Assembly (NCBI GenBank): GCA_016938675.1
Contig: JAFGUF010000039.1
Coordinates: forward strand, 62,001-126,000
Source of the DNA: Clostridia bacterium
GTDB taxonomy: Bacteria > Bacillota > Clostridia > Christensenellales > UMGS416
DNA length: 64,000 nucleotides
Direction of reading: 5' to 3'
Part shown: positions 53,049-61,920 of the stretch, piece by piece
Numbering within the stretch: position 1 is the first letter of the stretch
Layout of the letters: every line of letters starts with the position of its first letter
The notes under the pieces: generated by a model
What the model saw: only the letters and a program-made list of their open reading frames with translations
Databases searched by the model: none
What the model was told of the DNA's origin: nothing
Made by a program: the position numbers and the translations under genes

Positions 53049-53731
53049 ATTATCATACCCTCCTTAAGCTTTTCCTTGAGTTCCTGCGGGTTTTCAAAAA
53101 ACCTCGCAGTTTTATTTATATATACAGCAGTGTCTGATATATCCAGTATAAAATCAATATTATGGCTTGCAACAATAATGGTTTTGCTGTCCTTCAGGTC
53201 TTTAAGCAGCTGATAGAGATCTTTTACAGCTTCTATATCCAGGTTGCTGTCCGGTTCGTCAAGAACCAGTATCTCCGCATCAGAAGCCAATGCCCTAGCT
53301 ATAACCACTCGCTTTAGCTGCCCCCCTGAAAGCTGGCTAACGCCCCTTTTTTCAAATCCCTTTAGGCCCACCTTTTCAATAGCTTCTTCTGCCTTTTTGT
53401 GCTGCTCTTTTGAATACTTTTTAAATGGCAGTATCTTTTTATCAAGCGTTCCTGTAAGGACGATTTCCTTTACCGTAATAGGGAAACTATCGTCAAAGCC
53501 AAAGCCCTGTGCCACATACCCTATTGCTCCGTTGTTTTCAACATCAACACTGCCCTTATCCGGCTTTAGAAATCCCGAAAGCAATTTTATCAGTGTGCTT
53601 TTGCCTCCGCCGTTTGGCCCAACGAATATAGTAAGGCTGCCCCTCTTTATCTCAAAATCTGCGTTATGAATAGCGCAGACTTCGCCGTAGCAGTACCTTA
53701 CATCATTAAATTTTACATTGTTCTCTGTCAA
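53045..53731 (-). CDS. znuC: Zinc/manganese ABC transporter ATP-binding protein
   Basis: A 228-residue ABC ATPase with Walker A GPNGGGKST (about 37-45), the LSGGQLKRVVIARAL signature (about 137-151), Walker B EILVLDEPDSNLD and the H-loop ASHNID. The metal-family placement comes from the operon. It lies three bases after znuA and overlaps znuB. Confidence 0.95.
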   Translation of the reverse strand: MTENNVKFNDVRYCYGEVCAIHNADFEIKRGSLTIFVGPNGGGKSTLIKLLSGFLKPDKGSVDVENNGAIGYVAQGFGFDDSFPITVKEIVLTGTLDKKILPFKKYSKEQHKKAEEAIEKVGLKGFEKRGVSQLSGGQLKRVVIARALASDAEILVLDEPDSNLDIEAVKDLYQLLKDLKDSKTIIVASHNIDFILDISDTAVYINKTARFFENPQELKEKLKEGMII

Positions 53732-53734
53732 GTG

Positions 53735-54667
53735 TTATTCTCCGTTATCCGATAATGCCGCAGCAAAATCTCTTAATTCCTTTATGTAGTCCGCTGATAG
53801 CGGTGCAGCTCTCATTACTGTTCCGCCGATTTCCTCAGCAATAGTTCTTGCCTGAGTATCTGCGAATTCATCCTGATAGAAAATGGACTTTATATCCTGC
53901 TCAAGAGCAAGGTCTATAACTTCCTGCATCTTCACGGCTGTGGCTGCTTTGCCGTCAGATTCCAGCGAAACCATATTCAATCCGTAGTCGTCTGCAAAAT
54001 ATCCGTAGGAGCCATGATATATCATAAATGTCTTGTTTTCAAGCCCTGCTACCATTGCGTCTATTTCGCTGTCTAAAGATTGCAGTTCCTCAATATATTT
54101 CTTTGCATTGGCTGAATATATCTCCGCATTTTCTTCATCCAGCTTTGAAAGTTCCTCAGCTATTGTATTAACCATTACTATTACACGCCTTGGAGAAAGC
54201 CAGATATGCGGATCCACTGATTCTTCCTCAGCATGCTCATCATCGGTGTGTTCATCCTCTGCCGTTTCTTCTTCATCTCCATGGTCATGGCCCAGAATAT
54301 GCCGCAAGGGGTATTCCGCGCTTACTGCATCTCGCAGATTAACCATTATAATATCCTCATTAAAGTCCGCTATTTTAGGCAGGATATTGGCTTCTTCGGT
54401 GGGAACCTGCATCACAAAATATATGTCCGCATCCGATATGGCCTGCATCTCCTTGGTTGTAGGCAGGTAGTTCGCAGGGCTGTTCCCCGGGGGAATCAAC
54501 GTAACGATATCCACCAAGTCTCCGGCGACTGCCTCAACAAAGGTCGCCTCCGGCACAACGCTTACTACAACCGTTATTTTGTCTATTTTGCCTTCTTTAT
54601 CTCCAGTGCTGCAGCCTGCTGCCAAAGTCATAGCAGCCATCATCATAAGTAAAATTATCTTTTTCAT
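53735..54667 (-). CDS. znuA: Zinc ABC transporter substrate-binding lipoprotein
   Basis: A 310-residue lipoprotein (lipobox LAAGC, Cys19) of the cluster A-I zinc/manganese binding proteins. A His- and acid-rich flexible loop (HILGHDHGDEEE to about HAEEE, residues 127-155) is the hallmark of ZnuA-type zinc capture, followed by DPHIWLSPRR and the ligand residues in IYHGSYGYFAD and FYQDEFADTQ. The ATG at 54667 is preferred to the TTG at 54676 for spacing. It is the first gene of the operon, under a promoter with an inverted repeat. Confidence 0.93.
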   Translation of the reverse strand: MKKIILLMMMAAMTLAAGCSTGDKEGKIDKITVVVSVVPEATFVEAVAGDLVDIVTLIPPGNSPANYLPTTKEMQAISDADIYFVMQVPTEEANILPKIADFNEDIIMVNLRDAVSAEYPLRHILGHDHGDEEETAEDEHTDDEHAEEESVDPHIWLSPRRVIVMVNTIAEELSKLDEENAEIYSANAKKYIEELQSLDSEIDAMVAGLENKTFMIYHGSYGYFADDYGLNMVSLESDGKAATAVKMQEVIDLALEQDIKSIFYQDEFADTQARTIAEEIGGTVMRAAPLSADYIKELRDFAAALSDNGE

Positions 54668-54700
54668 GTTATTCAAGCTCTTTATAAATTTCTATTTTTT

Positions 54701-54749
54701 AATATATCATAGGCACTTTTTTTAGTCAATTTATTGCTAGCACCTATGC
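54701..54749 (-). promoter_or_regulatory. Promoter and dyad operator of the zinc operon
   Basis: Minus strand: -35 TTGACT (54724-54729), 17-base spacer, -10 TATATT (54701-54706). CATAGGTGCT (54740-54749) and AGTGCCTATG (54708-54717) form an inverted pair, matching at 8 of 10 positions; one half lies in the spacer and one upstream of the -35. A metal repressor is likely; the half-site does not match the Zur, AdcR or MntR consensus I know. Confidence 0.55.
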
Positions 54750-54804
54750 TATTTTAACATACCGCAAATTAAAACAATATTGTTCCTATTATATTTATTA
54801 CACA

Positions 54805-56007
54805 TCAGTCACGATTTTTTATCGAAACGTCCTCAATCGAGCCAATCATAATCTGATACATATCTCCGTACTGTCCTACATTTCCTGTTACATCTATTAC
54901 ATCGCCAATTTGAAAAGCCTCCGGCTCAATATAAGGTTCAAGATATTTATCAATTCGTATAACACCTGATGCATTTTCACCTGTCACATACACATTGTAT
55001 CCTTTTTTCCCATCTGTGTACACGATATCCGTTATAGTAAGATCATCAATTCTGATATATTTGCCCTCGTTTTCTTCATTTACTTCACTTAGGCTTATAC
55101 GCTTCGGTTCAACATAGTTTCCCTTTGCAATTAATAATATACCATTTTTGTCAATGTTAGAAATTTCCAGCAGTCCGTTATAGTCCAGAATGCACCCCGT
55201 TATCTGCAATTCAGCGCCTTTTTTCAGCTCATCATAATGCTGCCTATTGGTATATATGTGTATCGCTGCTGTATTGTCCTCAATGAAAGCATTCTCTCCA
55301 AAAAGATTTGTTATCACTCCCTTAACAGATACAATCGTTCCTATATCCATATTTCTCGCTGACGCAATATCAGTCTCTATGGCTATGCCGGAGTAGTCAT
55401 AATCCGGGTCTTCACCGCTCCATATTTTTAAACCAAGCCTTTGCGCCTCTTCCTGGGCCTTAAGCATAGCTTCGTTATATTGATAGTCTCCATACAGGTA
55501 CTTTACCTCAGCAAACCCTTCTGATACCATTCTGTAATTAATCAGTTCGCCATCTGCCCATACCCACGCAAGGAGCCTATCATATTTATCATAGATATCG
55601 CTTTCCTGATCAATCTCCAGTACTATTTTCTTTGCGCCTTCAAGGCAGCTGATAAGGTATTCTTTTGATGCAATTGCCCATGGCTGCAGTCCTTCATCTG
55701 AATTCATTTCAGGGGCATCTATTGCAAGCATTCGCACAATGACCGCTTCGCCGTTTATCAAAAACTCCGCTGTGTCGCCGTCTGCAGCGCCTAGAAACTC
55801 AACTGTCTCATACCCATCTTTATATAGCTCCATGTCATCTGATATTTCAGGCAGCTGCAAAGAAAATAAATGAGCGGTTTCCGTGGATATATCAGTCGGC
55901 TGAACGACAGGAGTTGCCATGATAAGTTCGTCCATATCAGTATTGTGCCTGCATCCTGCAAATGCCGAAATTATTAAAACAGCTGCTGCTATTAATGCTT
56001 GTTTCAT
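54805..56007 (-). CDS. Secreted nuclease lipoprotein: SNase domain plus OB-fold domains
   Basis: A 400-residue lipoprotein (lipobox AFAGC, Cys19; start at 56007 with CGGAGAGA upstream rather than 56028). Residues about 65-190 are a staphylococcal-nuclease domain with the catalytic Arg92, Asp97, Glu100 (VRMLAIDAPE) and Arg144 (KYDRLLAWVW). The C-terminal half (about 205-400) holds two OB-fold-like nucleic-acid-binding domains of the YhcR type (IGTIVSVKGVITNLFGENAFIEDN; GKYIRIDDLTI...VIDVTGNVGQYGDMYQIMI). It should degrade extracellular DNA or RNA at the surface in a Ca2+-dependent way. It is monocistronic and divergent from the exopolymer cluster. Confidence 0.88.
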   Translation of the reverse strand: MKQALIAAAVLIISAFAGCRHNTDMDELIMATPVVQPTDISTETAHLFSLQLPEISDDMELYKDGYETVEFLGAADGDTAEFLINGEAVIVRMLAIDAPEMNSDEGLQPWAIASKEYLISCLEGAKKIVLEIDQESDIYDKYDRLLAWVWADGELINYRMVSEGFAEVKYLYGDYQYNEAMLKAQEEAQRLGLKIWSGEDPDYDYSGIAIETDIASARNMDIGTIVSVKGVITNLFGENAFIEDNTAAIHIYTNRQHYDELKKGAELQITGCILDYNGLLEISNIDKNGILLIAKGNYVEPKRISLSEVNEENEGKYIRIDDLTITDIVYTDGKKGYNVYVTGENASGVIRIDKYLEPYIEPEAFQIGDVIDVTGNVGQYGDMYQIMIGSIEDVSIKNRD

Positions 56008-56230
56008 GTCTCTCCGTATGTCAGGCAAATAAATATCAGTAGAGGTATTATCTGCCTATTTCTGTTTTTACTTTATTTTACACTCATTTGCTGGTATGCA
56101 CAATATAAATCCCGTGTTTAGATGTATGTAAAACTGTTTATTAGTATATCGTATTATTATAATATATAAATATCCTGCATTTTGTGCTCAAGAAAGCAGC
56201 AAAAATACCGAGAGCAGGAATAAAATGTGT

Positions 56231-56259
56231 TTAATAGATTATACATAGGATTATATAAT
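56231..56259 (+). promoter_or_regulatory. Candidate promoter of the exopolymer operon
   Basis: TTAATA (56231-56236), 17-base spacer, TATAAT (56254-56259). The 322-base divergent region (56029-56350) is very AT-rich, so other positions are possible. Near its end is a small palindrome, TTCAGCTTGCTGAA, followed by AGCTTGGCGG before the ATG. I looked for a c-di-GMP riboswitch here and found no match. Confidence 0.35.
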
Positions 56260-56350
56260 AATAATTAAATAGTAAAATACACTAATTATATAGATATAAC
56301 ATATAAGGAGCAAAAATTTTTTCAGCTTGCTGAAGCTTGGCGGTAAATAA

Positions 56351-57163
56351 ATGGACATAAACGAGAGGCGCAAAAGAGCCAATATCTACTTTTCTCGTAC
56401 ATATAGACGTTTTAAAGTTAATTCAAAGGAACAGCTGATATACATGTTTGCACTAGTTCTGCCAACAATGTTGCTGTTCCTTTTGTTCTATAGAGAAATT
56501 AGCAAATTCATCACAATATTAGTCAGCAGACCACTAAGCATGGTTCTGCCTGCAGGAAATGTAAAGATAGTTTCATCAAGCTTTCTTCCTGTTTTCGGCG
56601 GCGTATACCATCTTAGCCTGCCTAGTGTTCTTCCAAGTTATACAGAAATTCTTATTAACTTGGCTGTTACGATTGTACTCCTCGGAGTCAGTCTGTATTC
56701 ATCAAAGAGAGAGCACAAAAAGACCCCCCTTCCGATATATTTCTCATTCATTCTGATCATTCATTTGATTTCGAGTATATATTTCCTGTTTGCGAGAAGT
56801 TATTTTCCTTTCTCTTCAACAGAGTATTTCGAATTATATATGAAACAGCAGATAGTAATGTGGTTTTCCCTGATCGTATTAGCCGGCTTTGTGCTCGGTG
56901 TAATAGGGTTTGGCAAAATGAGACGGCGTGTACTATTGTTTTTCATACTTTTAGTTTACGCATTCATTTTCGGAATTGTAAGATATCTTGCCTTCAGCTA
57001 CATAATAGCTGTCGGCTCATCACTATACATGGCTTTCCTGTTTTTTGCACTTGGGCCATTGTATGAATTTATATACTTTGTATTTTTCTATTCAATCTTT
57101 ATTAATAGAGAAATACGGTATTTCGGCTACGGTGAAGGGAGAAATGATTGGCAATGGTTATAA
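56351..57163 (+). CDS. Polytopic membrane protein, first gene of the exopolymer cluster
   Basis: A 270-residue protein with a basic N-terminus (NERRKRANIYFSRTYRRF) and about seven membrane helices. No catalytic motif or known domain is recognised. The second extracytoplasmic stretch, between helices 1 and 2, includes LPAGNVKIVSSSFLPVFGGVYHLSLP. It overlaps the GT2 synthase gene by 16 bases, so it is likely translated with it and may be a partner subunit, exporter or regulator. The ribosome binding site is weak (GGCGG), unlike the strong ones inside the cluster. Confidence 0.75.
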   Translation: MDINERRKRANIYFSRTYRRFKVNSKEQLIYMFALVLPTMLLFLLFYREISKFITILVSRPLSMVLPAGNVKIVSSSFLPVFGGVYHLSLPSVLPSYTEILINLAVTIVLLGVSLYSSKREHKKTPLPIYFSFILIIHLISSIYFLFARSYFPFSSTEYFELYMKQQIVMWFSLIVLAGFVLGVIGFGKMRRRVLLFFILLVYAFIFGIVRYLAFSYIIAVGSSLYMAFLFFALGPLYEFIYFVFFYSIFINREIRYFGYGEGRNDWQWL

Positions 57164-58428
57164 CCATTCTTAAAATATATATTATTTTCATCTTTGTATT
57201 AATGTTGATTTATGCGGTGAGGCACGCTATATTTGCATATCATCGCATCTACAAAAAGCAGAGAATCTACTATGGCAGCATTCAGGACAGCGAAATGCCT
57301 CCTGTGACTATCCTTATACCAATGTATAATGAAGAGCAGGTGCTAGAGTATGTTCTTGATTCGCTAATAGACAGCTATTATCCTCAGGAACTGATGGAAA
57401 TAATCCCTATAAATGATAATTCAACGGATAAAACAAAGGAATTGCTGGATGAATACGCAGAAAAATACAGCTTTATTAATCCAATACACAGGCAGTCCGA
57501 CCTAAGAGGCAAGGTAGCTGCGCTGAATGACGCTCTAAAAGTAGCGAGAAATGAAATAATACTTGTTTTCGATGCGGACTACAGGCCCAGCAAAGAACTG
57601 ATACATCAGCTGGTAGCAGCCTTCAAGGACCCCGAGGCAGGAGCAGTAATGGGCAGGGTTATACCCCATAACGCGGCCAAAAACTGGCTTACCCGGCTCC
57701 TAAACCTAGAACGGTCCGGCGGCTATCAGGCAGACCAGCAGGCACGGTACAATTTACGGACAGTACCTCAATATGGCGGCACCGTAGGTGGATTCAGAAA
57801 AAGCCTCGTAATGGCAGAGGGCGGATTCGACACCCGTGTGCTTGCAGAGGATACAGAGCTTACATTCCGGCTTTTTACAAAAGGCTGGAAAGTAATATAT
57901 GCCAATTCTGCGGAATGCTATGAAGAAGTGCCGGAAAACTGGAATGTACGGGCAAGGCAGATACGCAGGTGGTCAAGAGGCCACAATCAGGTAATGTTTA
58001 AATATTTTTTCCCTGTTATGTTTTCAAAGCATATGAACGCAAGGGAAAAGCTAGACGGCCTGCTTCTGCTTATAATATACCTTGTGCCCTTCCTTTTTAT
58101 GCTGGGGCTCATTGATTCAATAATACTCTTTTTCCTAGGCGAAATAGGAATACTTACCGGATGGTGGGTGATTTTGTTCCTCGGCGCATACAACAGCTAC
58201 GGAAACTTTGCGCCATTTTATGAAATTGCCACAGCAGCGCTTATTGACGGAATAAAAAACGACGTACTTCTTCTGCCGCTGCTTACATTCAATTTCTATT
58301 TTTACCTTTGGAATATAACATTGGGATTTTTCGACGCTGTAGCGGACTCAGTTTCGGGAAGATACGTGCACTGGGCCAAAACAGAAAGATTCGCAAAATC
58401 TAAACGCCAGAAGGAGACGACAAAATGA
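57148..58428 (+). CDS. Processive family-2 glycosyltransferase (cellulose/PNAG-synthase-like)
   Basis: A 426-residue membrane glycosyltransferase: one N-terminal helix, a GT-A domain (about 52-290), then about three to four helices. Active-site features are Asp90 (IND), the DAD motif at 142-144, Asp235 in AEDTE and Q271-IRRW in RARQIRRWSRGH. The D,D,D,QxxRW set marks processive polymerising enzymes such as BcsA, IcaA and hyaluronan synthase. There is no PilZ domain, so direct c-di-GMP control is not expected. The start is TTG at 57148 (GGGAG six bases upstream). It synthesises and probably extrudes a beta-linked polysaccharide; the sugar is unknown. Confidence 0.9.
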   Translation: MAMVITILKIYIIFIFVLMLIYAVRHAIFAYHRIYKKQRIYYGSIQDSEMPPVTILIPMYNEEQVLEYVLDSLIDSYYPQELMEIIPINDNSTDKTKELLDEYAEKYSFINPIHRQSDLRGKVAALNDALKVARNEIILVFDADYRPSKELIHQLVAAFKDPEAGAVMGRVIPHNAAKNWLTRLLNLERSGGYQADQQARYNLRTVPQYGGTVGGFRKSLVMAEGGFDTRVLAEDTELTFRLFTKGWKVIYANSAECYEEVPENWNVRARQIRRWSRGHNQVMFKYFFPVMFSKHMNAREKLDGLLLLIIYLVPFLFMLGLIDSIILFFLGEIGILTGWWVILFLGAYNSYGNFAPFYEIATAALIDGIKNDVLLLPLLTFNFYFYLWNITLGFFDAVADSVSGRYVHWAKTERFAKSKRQKETTK

Positions 58429-59468
58429 TTTACATCGTAATTTCAATTGTGCTCTTCTTCGCTATGGCGCTTTTCCCTATAACTTACAGCTTAATTGTAC
58501 TAAAGAAGCGTACTAGCGAAGAATTGATTATACCTACTTTGCTGGTAGATGACCCAAAATACTTTACAGACCTCTACAGGAGCGCTTTCCGCTCTAAGCT
58601 GGCTGCAATGGACTCTGAAAACATTGTGGAGTATACATTCAAGCCAAGCGAAAAAATAGTGGAAGCCGACAAGACAATTGAGTATCCTGTGATATGTAAT
58701 TATATAATATATGCTGAAAACTATGACTTTGTCCCGCCTGAAGGAATGACATTCAATAAGGAAATATACGCAAATAAAAATGTATACTTAGTCGGAGTAA
58801 AGACACTGCTGGGCATCTACTGCAAGAAGAACCTGCTGATCGGCAGCGGGATAGACATCATACGCTGGGTTGATTCAGGCGGCGAGATAACAGTTGAGGA
58901 TAACTGCAGCCTGGGGATAATAACAACCAGCAACACAAGGATTATTACAGGGGAAAACTGCCTTTTCGCAAGGATGCTTGCACCGCAGATATTCCTAGGA
59001 TTCACTAAGGACACGGATTTTAAGACAGTGTCTAAAGCCTTAACAAACAACGAAGACTATGTAAGCCAGGAAGTAATTCGCAACATTAAGAGTGTCGACG
59101 ACGACATCACTGACGAAAACCAGGAACTGCATAAATCCATAATAACAAAATATGACCTTTCCATATTGGACGGCATGAAAGTAAAAGGCAGCATCCGAAG
59201 CCACAAAACAATTCGAGTCGGCGACAACGCAATAGTTTATGGAAATGTATTCGCAGAGGGCGATATATACCTTGGAAAAGGCTCAAGAATTTTGGGGAAT
59301 ATATTTACTCAGAATAATATATATACAGAAGAAAATGTTGAGATTGGCCAAAACGGAAAAATTAAGTCCATTATTGCAAAAGAGAAAATATCATTTTCTA
59401 GGCGCTGTGTTGTCTATGGTTATATTGAAAGCGGCAATGTATGTGAAGTATGCTTAGATGAACAGTAA
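58425..59468 (+). CDS. Membrane-anchored bactofilin-like polymer-forming protein
   Basis: A 347-residue protein with one N-terminal membrane helix (about 2-23), then mixed sequence, then at about 245-340 a right-handed beta-helix pattern typical of bactofilins (IRVGDNAIVYGNVFAEGDI, KGSRILGNIF, IGQNGKIKSIIAKEKI). A second short beta-helix-like stretch lies near 150-185. Bactofilins form cytoskeletal filaments that place cell-wall and polymer-synthesis enzymes. The start overlaps the GT2 stop by four bases. It may organise the synthase, an inference from context. Confidence 0.82.
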   Translation: MIYIVISIVLFFAMALFPITYSLIVLKKRTSEELIIPTLLVDDPKYFTDLYRSAFRSKLAAMDSENIVEYTFKPSEKIVEADKTIEYPVICNYIIYAENYDFVPPEGMTFNKEIYANKNVYLVGVKTLLGIYCKKNLLIGSGIDIIRWVDSGGEITVEDNCSLGIITTSNTRIITGENCLFARMLAPQIFLGFTKDTDFKTVSKALTNNEDYVSQEVIRNIKSVDDDITDENQELHKSIITKYDLSILDGMKVKGSIRSHKTIRVGDNAIVYGNVFAEGDIYLGKGSRILGNIFTQNNIYTEENVEIGQNGKIKSIIAKEKISFSRRCVVYGYIESGNVCEVCLDEQ

Positions 59469-59477
59469 GGTACTAGT

Positions 59478-60581
59478 ATGAACATCAGCAGTAAATTTTC
59501 ACTTTGGGTTCTTTCTCTTGTTGCTGTTGTTGCAGTAAGTATTGCTGCGACTTTATTGTACGCAGGTATACGGCAGCATGATATTGAATTGACCGAAAAA
59601 GCAAAAGAAGAACAAAAAACTGTCTACGGCGCTGACGGCAAAACAAACGGAGAAGCTCTATCAGATACTCCTATAAGAATAACAGATGAATATATCTATT
59701 ATGATGACAGGGTTGTTATGAGATATGCCTATGCGGAGGCAGACGTCATAGTGGCTGCAAATGCTATAAACGCTGCTGCAGAGTGGATGCCGGATGATAT
59801 AAACATGTATTTGTCAGTGATCCCCGGAAGGATAGCATTCGATTATATCCCTTCCATAGAGGACGCCGATGCACTGCAGCAGGCAACAGAAGAAATACAC
59901 AGCAGTATTGACACAAAAATAGATGTTATAGACGCCCAGTCCGTACTGGAAAGCAAAAAAACCGAATATATATATTTCAGGACAGATGAGACTTGGACGG
60001 CGCTTGGAGCATATTTTCTGGCGGAGGAATTCCTGCAGCATAAAGGAACGCAGATTATACCGCTCGCTGACTATGACGAATGGATATTCGAAGGATATTC
60101 AGGCACATACCGATTTCTGGCGGGTGCTGATAAAGCGCTTACCCTGCCTGACACTGTTTCATACTATATTCTAAAAGGCAGCAGCAACAGCCAGGAGATA
60201 ACATCCTATGACGACAGTGAATACAGAACATATAATTCTCCCGTTATCGCGCTTTCAAGAAGGGCAACGGATATCTTTATAGGAGAATTCTTCTCTCACA
60301 CAATAATAGAGGGCGACGGCGAAAGCGAAAGCTCCGTTATGGTAATGGGCGGCAAGCAGGCAAAATTCCTTGCACCTTGGCTTATACCCTATTACGATAA
60401 GGTCTGCCTAGTAGACCCGGCATTTTTCTATTCAGACGGTGATGCATTACTTGAGATGATGAAGACATACAACGTAACAGATTTTCTGATTATCGAAAGT
60501 ATAATGTCGCCTTATTACATGGTGGAAAACCAAAAAATGATTGAGATTTTTGCTCAATCTACTCTTAACACGGAGGAATAG
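59478..60581 (+). CDS. DHHW-family-like surface polymer protein
   Basis: A 367-residue protein with an N-terminal membrane helix (about 9-30) and an extracytoplasmic domain resembling DHHW/AlgJ-like proteins, which are SGNH-fold relatives linked to polysaccharide acylation. The signature DHHW is degenerate: TDETWTALGAYF (around residue 172) keeps the Asp and Trp but lacks both His. SVIPGRIAFDYIP earlier and VMGGKQAKFLAPWL later also fit the family layout. It may be a non-catalytic member or have another role. AAGGT precedes the ATG. Confidence 0.75.
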   Translation: MNISSKFSLWVLSLVAVVAVSIAATLLYAGIRQHDIELTEKAKEEQKTVYGADGKTNGEALSDTPIRITDEYIYYDDRVVMRYAYAEADVIVAANAINAAAEWMPDDINMYLSVIPGRIAFDYIPSIEDADALQQATEEIHSSIDTKIDVIDAQSVLESKKTEYIYFRTDETWTALGAYFLAEEFLQHKGTQIIPLADYDEWIFEGYSGTYRFLAGADKALTLPDTVSYYILKGSSNSQEITSYDDSEYRTYNSPVIALSRRATDIFIGEFFSHTIIEGDGESESSVMVMGGKQAKFLAPWLIPYYDKVCLVDPAFFYSDGDALLEMMKTYNVTDFLIIESIMSPYYMVENQKMIEIFAQSTLNTEE

Positions 60582-60585
60582 TATT

Positions 60586-61203
60586 TTGAATAGTGCTTTT
60601 TATATAATATTAATGAAACTCGGAGAAGCCACAGGCCTAGGTGCGCAGTTCAGCGGGGCATCGCCGGCAATATCACTCGGAATAATTGTGCTGGCGGTTC
60701 TCCTATGTTTCTTCGGAATCAAGATTTTCAGGCCAACGAGCTCGGCAATCATGTTTTTAATGACTGCTCTGTTTCTGACTTTTGCAATGAGAAAAATTTC
60801 AATGGGACAGATAGTAACCGCGTTCACAGTTATAGGCCTCATAATGGCAGCAATTACATACAAATGGTACAGGCTAAGCGCCTTTATAATAGGTTTATTC
60901 ATTGGGTTCAGTATAACTGCACCATTGGTTGATAACTTCTGGATTAATGTTTCAGTTGGCATAGCCCTCGGAATAATTGCGAACATATTCCCAGTAATGG
61001 CCGTAATGGTGATGACTTCGGTATGGGGCGGGCTTTATGCAGTGCTTGCCGGGATTGAATTGCTTGGCATAAACGCATCCGTATTTATTACGTTGATTTT
61101 GTGCGCCGCAGCCGCCTTTGCAGGTATAGTTGTTCAGTATCTGCTCACAAAGCAGCTTCTAAGCCTTCCATTGAAGGAGCGGCGGCTTGCTGCTTTCAGC
61201 TAG
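60586..61203 (+). CDS. DUF4203/TMEM198-like membrane protein
   Basis: A 205-residue protein of about seven membrane helices with small-residue-rich segments (GLIMAAITYKWYRLSAFIIGLFIGFSI; GIALGIIANIFPVMAVMVMTSVWGG) like those of the DUF4203/TM7S3-TM198 family. The best start is TTG at 60586 with GGAGGAATA eight bases upstream, five bases after the previous gene; the longer frame from 60541 has no such site. Function is unknown; it may help move polymer or ions across the membrane. Confidence 0.75.
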   Translation: MNSAFYIILMKLGEATGLGAQFSGASPAISLGIIVLAVLLCFFGIKIFRPTSSAIMFLMTALFLTFAMRKISMGQIVTAFTVIGLIMAAITYKWYRLSAFIIGLFIGFSITAPLVDNFWINVSVGIALGIIANIFPVMAVMVMTSVWGGLYAVLAGIELLGINASVFITLILCAAAAFAGIVVQYLLTKQLLSLPLKERRLAAFS

Positions 61204-61218
61204 ACAAAGGAATAGTTT

Positions 61219-61902
61219 ATGAATAATATCGGCAGGAAAGAGCTAAAATATGTAATAACTGTGTCGGAGTTTATGAGGCTGAAGCGAAAGATAGGCGCTT
61301 ACCTTCGGGCCGATAAACATATGAAGAATGGCTTTTATCTGGTAAGGTCACTCTATTTTGATACATTTAACAATGTGGATTTGTTTGACTCCATAATAGG
61401 AAGCAGCGAAAAAAGCAAAATCCGGCTTAGGGTTTATCCGCCGGACACTGCATTTATAAATCTGGAGCTTAAGGAAAAGAACGGTTCCGACGGATTCAAG
61501 ACATCCGTTGACATTACCCGCGAGGAAGCAGACAGCCTATTGAAGTCGCGCTATAGTTTTCTGCTCAAAAAACAAAGTCCTGCAGCTATACGAATTTATA
61601 CACGCCTTGCTTCAGAGGGCTACTTCCCAAAATCAATAGTAGAATACAAAAGGAGCGCCTTTTACCTTCCGGTCAGCGATACACGAATTACATTCGATTA
61701 TGATGTAGGCGTTTCGCCCATACCGTCACTGTTTTTTAACAAAAAAATATTAACTACAGCTGTAAGCGAGAAAGACATCGGAGTATTGGAAATAAAATAT
61801 AATGATTTTCTTTTGGGCGCACTAAAAGATGTGCTTAAAAACATAGATAATTTGAATGAAGCTAACAGCAAATATTTGCAGTCGAGACTGCTTTTTAACT
61901 GA
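61219..61902 (+). CDS. VTC-domain (polyphosphate-polymerase-like) protein
   Basis: A 227-residue soluble protein of the VTC/CYTH-like tunnel fold. It begins GRKELKYVI, and shows SLYFDTFNN, KIRLRVYPP, NLELKEKN, VEYKRSAFYL and LEIKYNDF, the alternating basic and acidic strands that line the active tunnel in VTC4 polyphosphate polymerase. Bacterial VTC-only proteins are commonly encoded beside DUF4956 and CotH genes, as here. Whether it makes polyphosphate, or acts on another phosphorylated substrate for CotH, is not known. AAAGGAATAG precedes the ATG. Confidence 0.9.
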   Translation: MNNIGRKELKYVITVSEFMRLKRKIGAYLRADKHMKNGFYLVRSLYFDTFNNVDLFDSIIGSSEKSKIRLRVYPPDTAFINLELKEKNGSDGFKTSVDITREEADSLLKSRYSFLLKKQSPAAIRIYTRLASEGYFPKSIVEYKRSAFYLPVSDTRITFDYDVGVSPIPSLFFNKKILTTAVSEKDIGVLEIKYNDFLLGALKDVLKNIDNLNEANSKYLQSRLLFN

Positions 61903-61920
61903 AAGAGAGGAAATTAGGGA

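Noticed and set aside
56029-56350. c-di-GMP riboswitch before the exopolymer operon
   Set aside because: No GEMM-like conserved blocks were found; only a short palindrome near the start codon.
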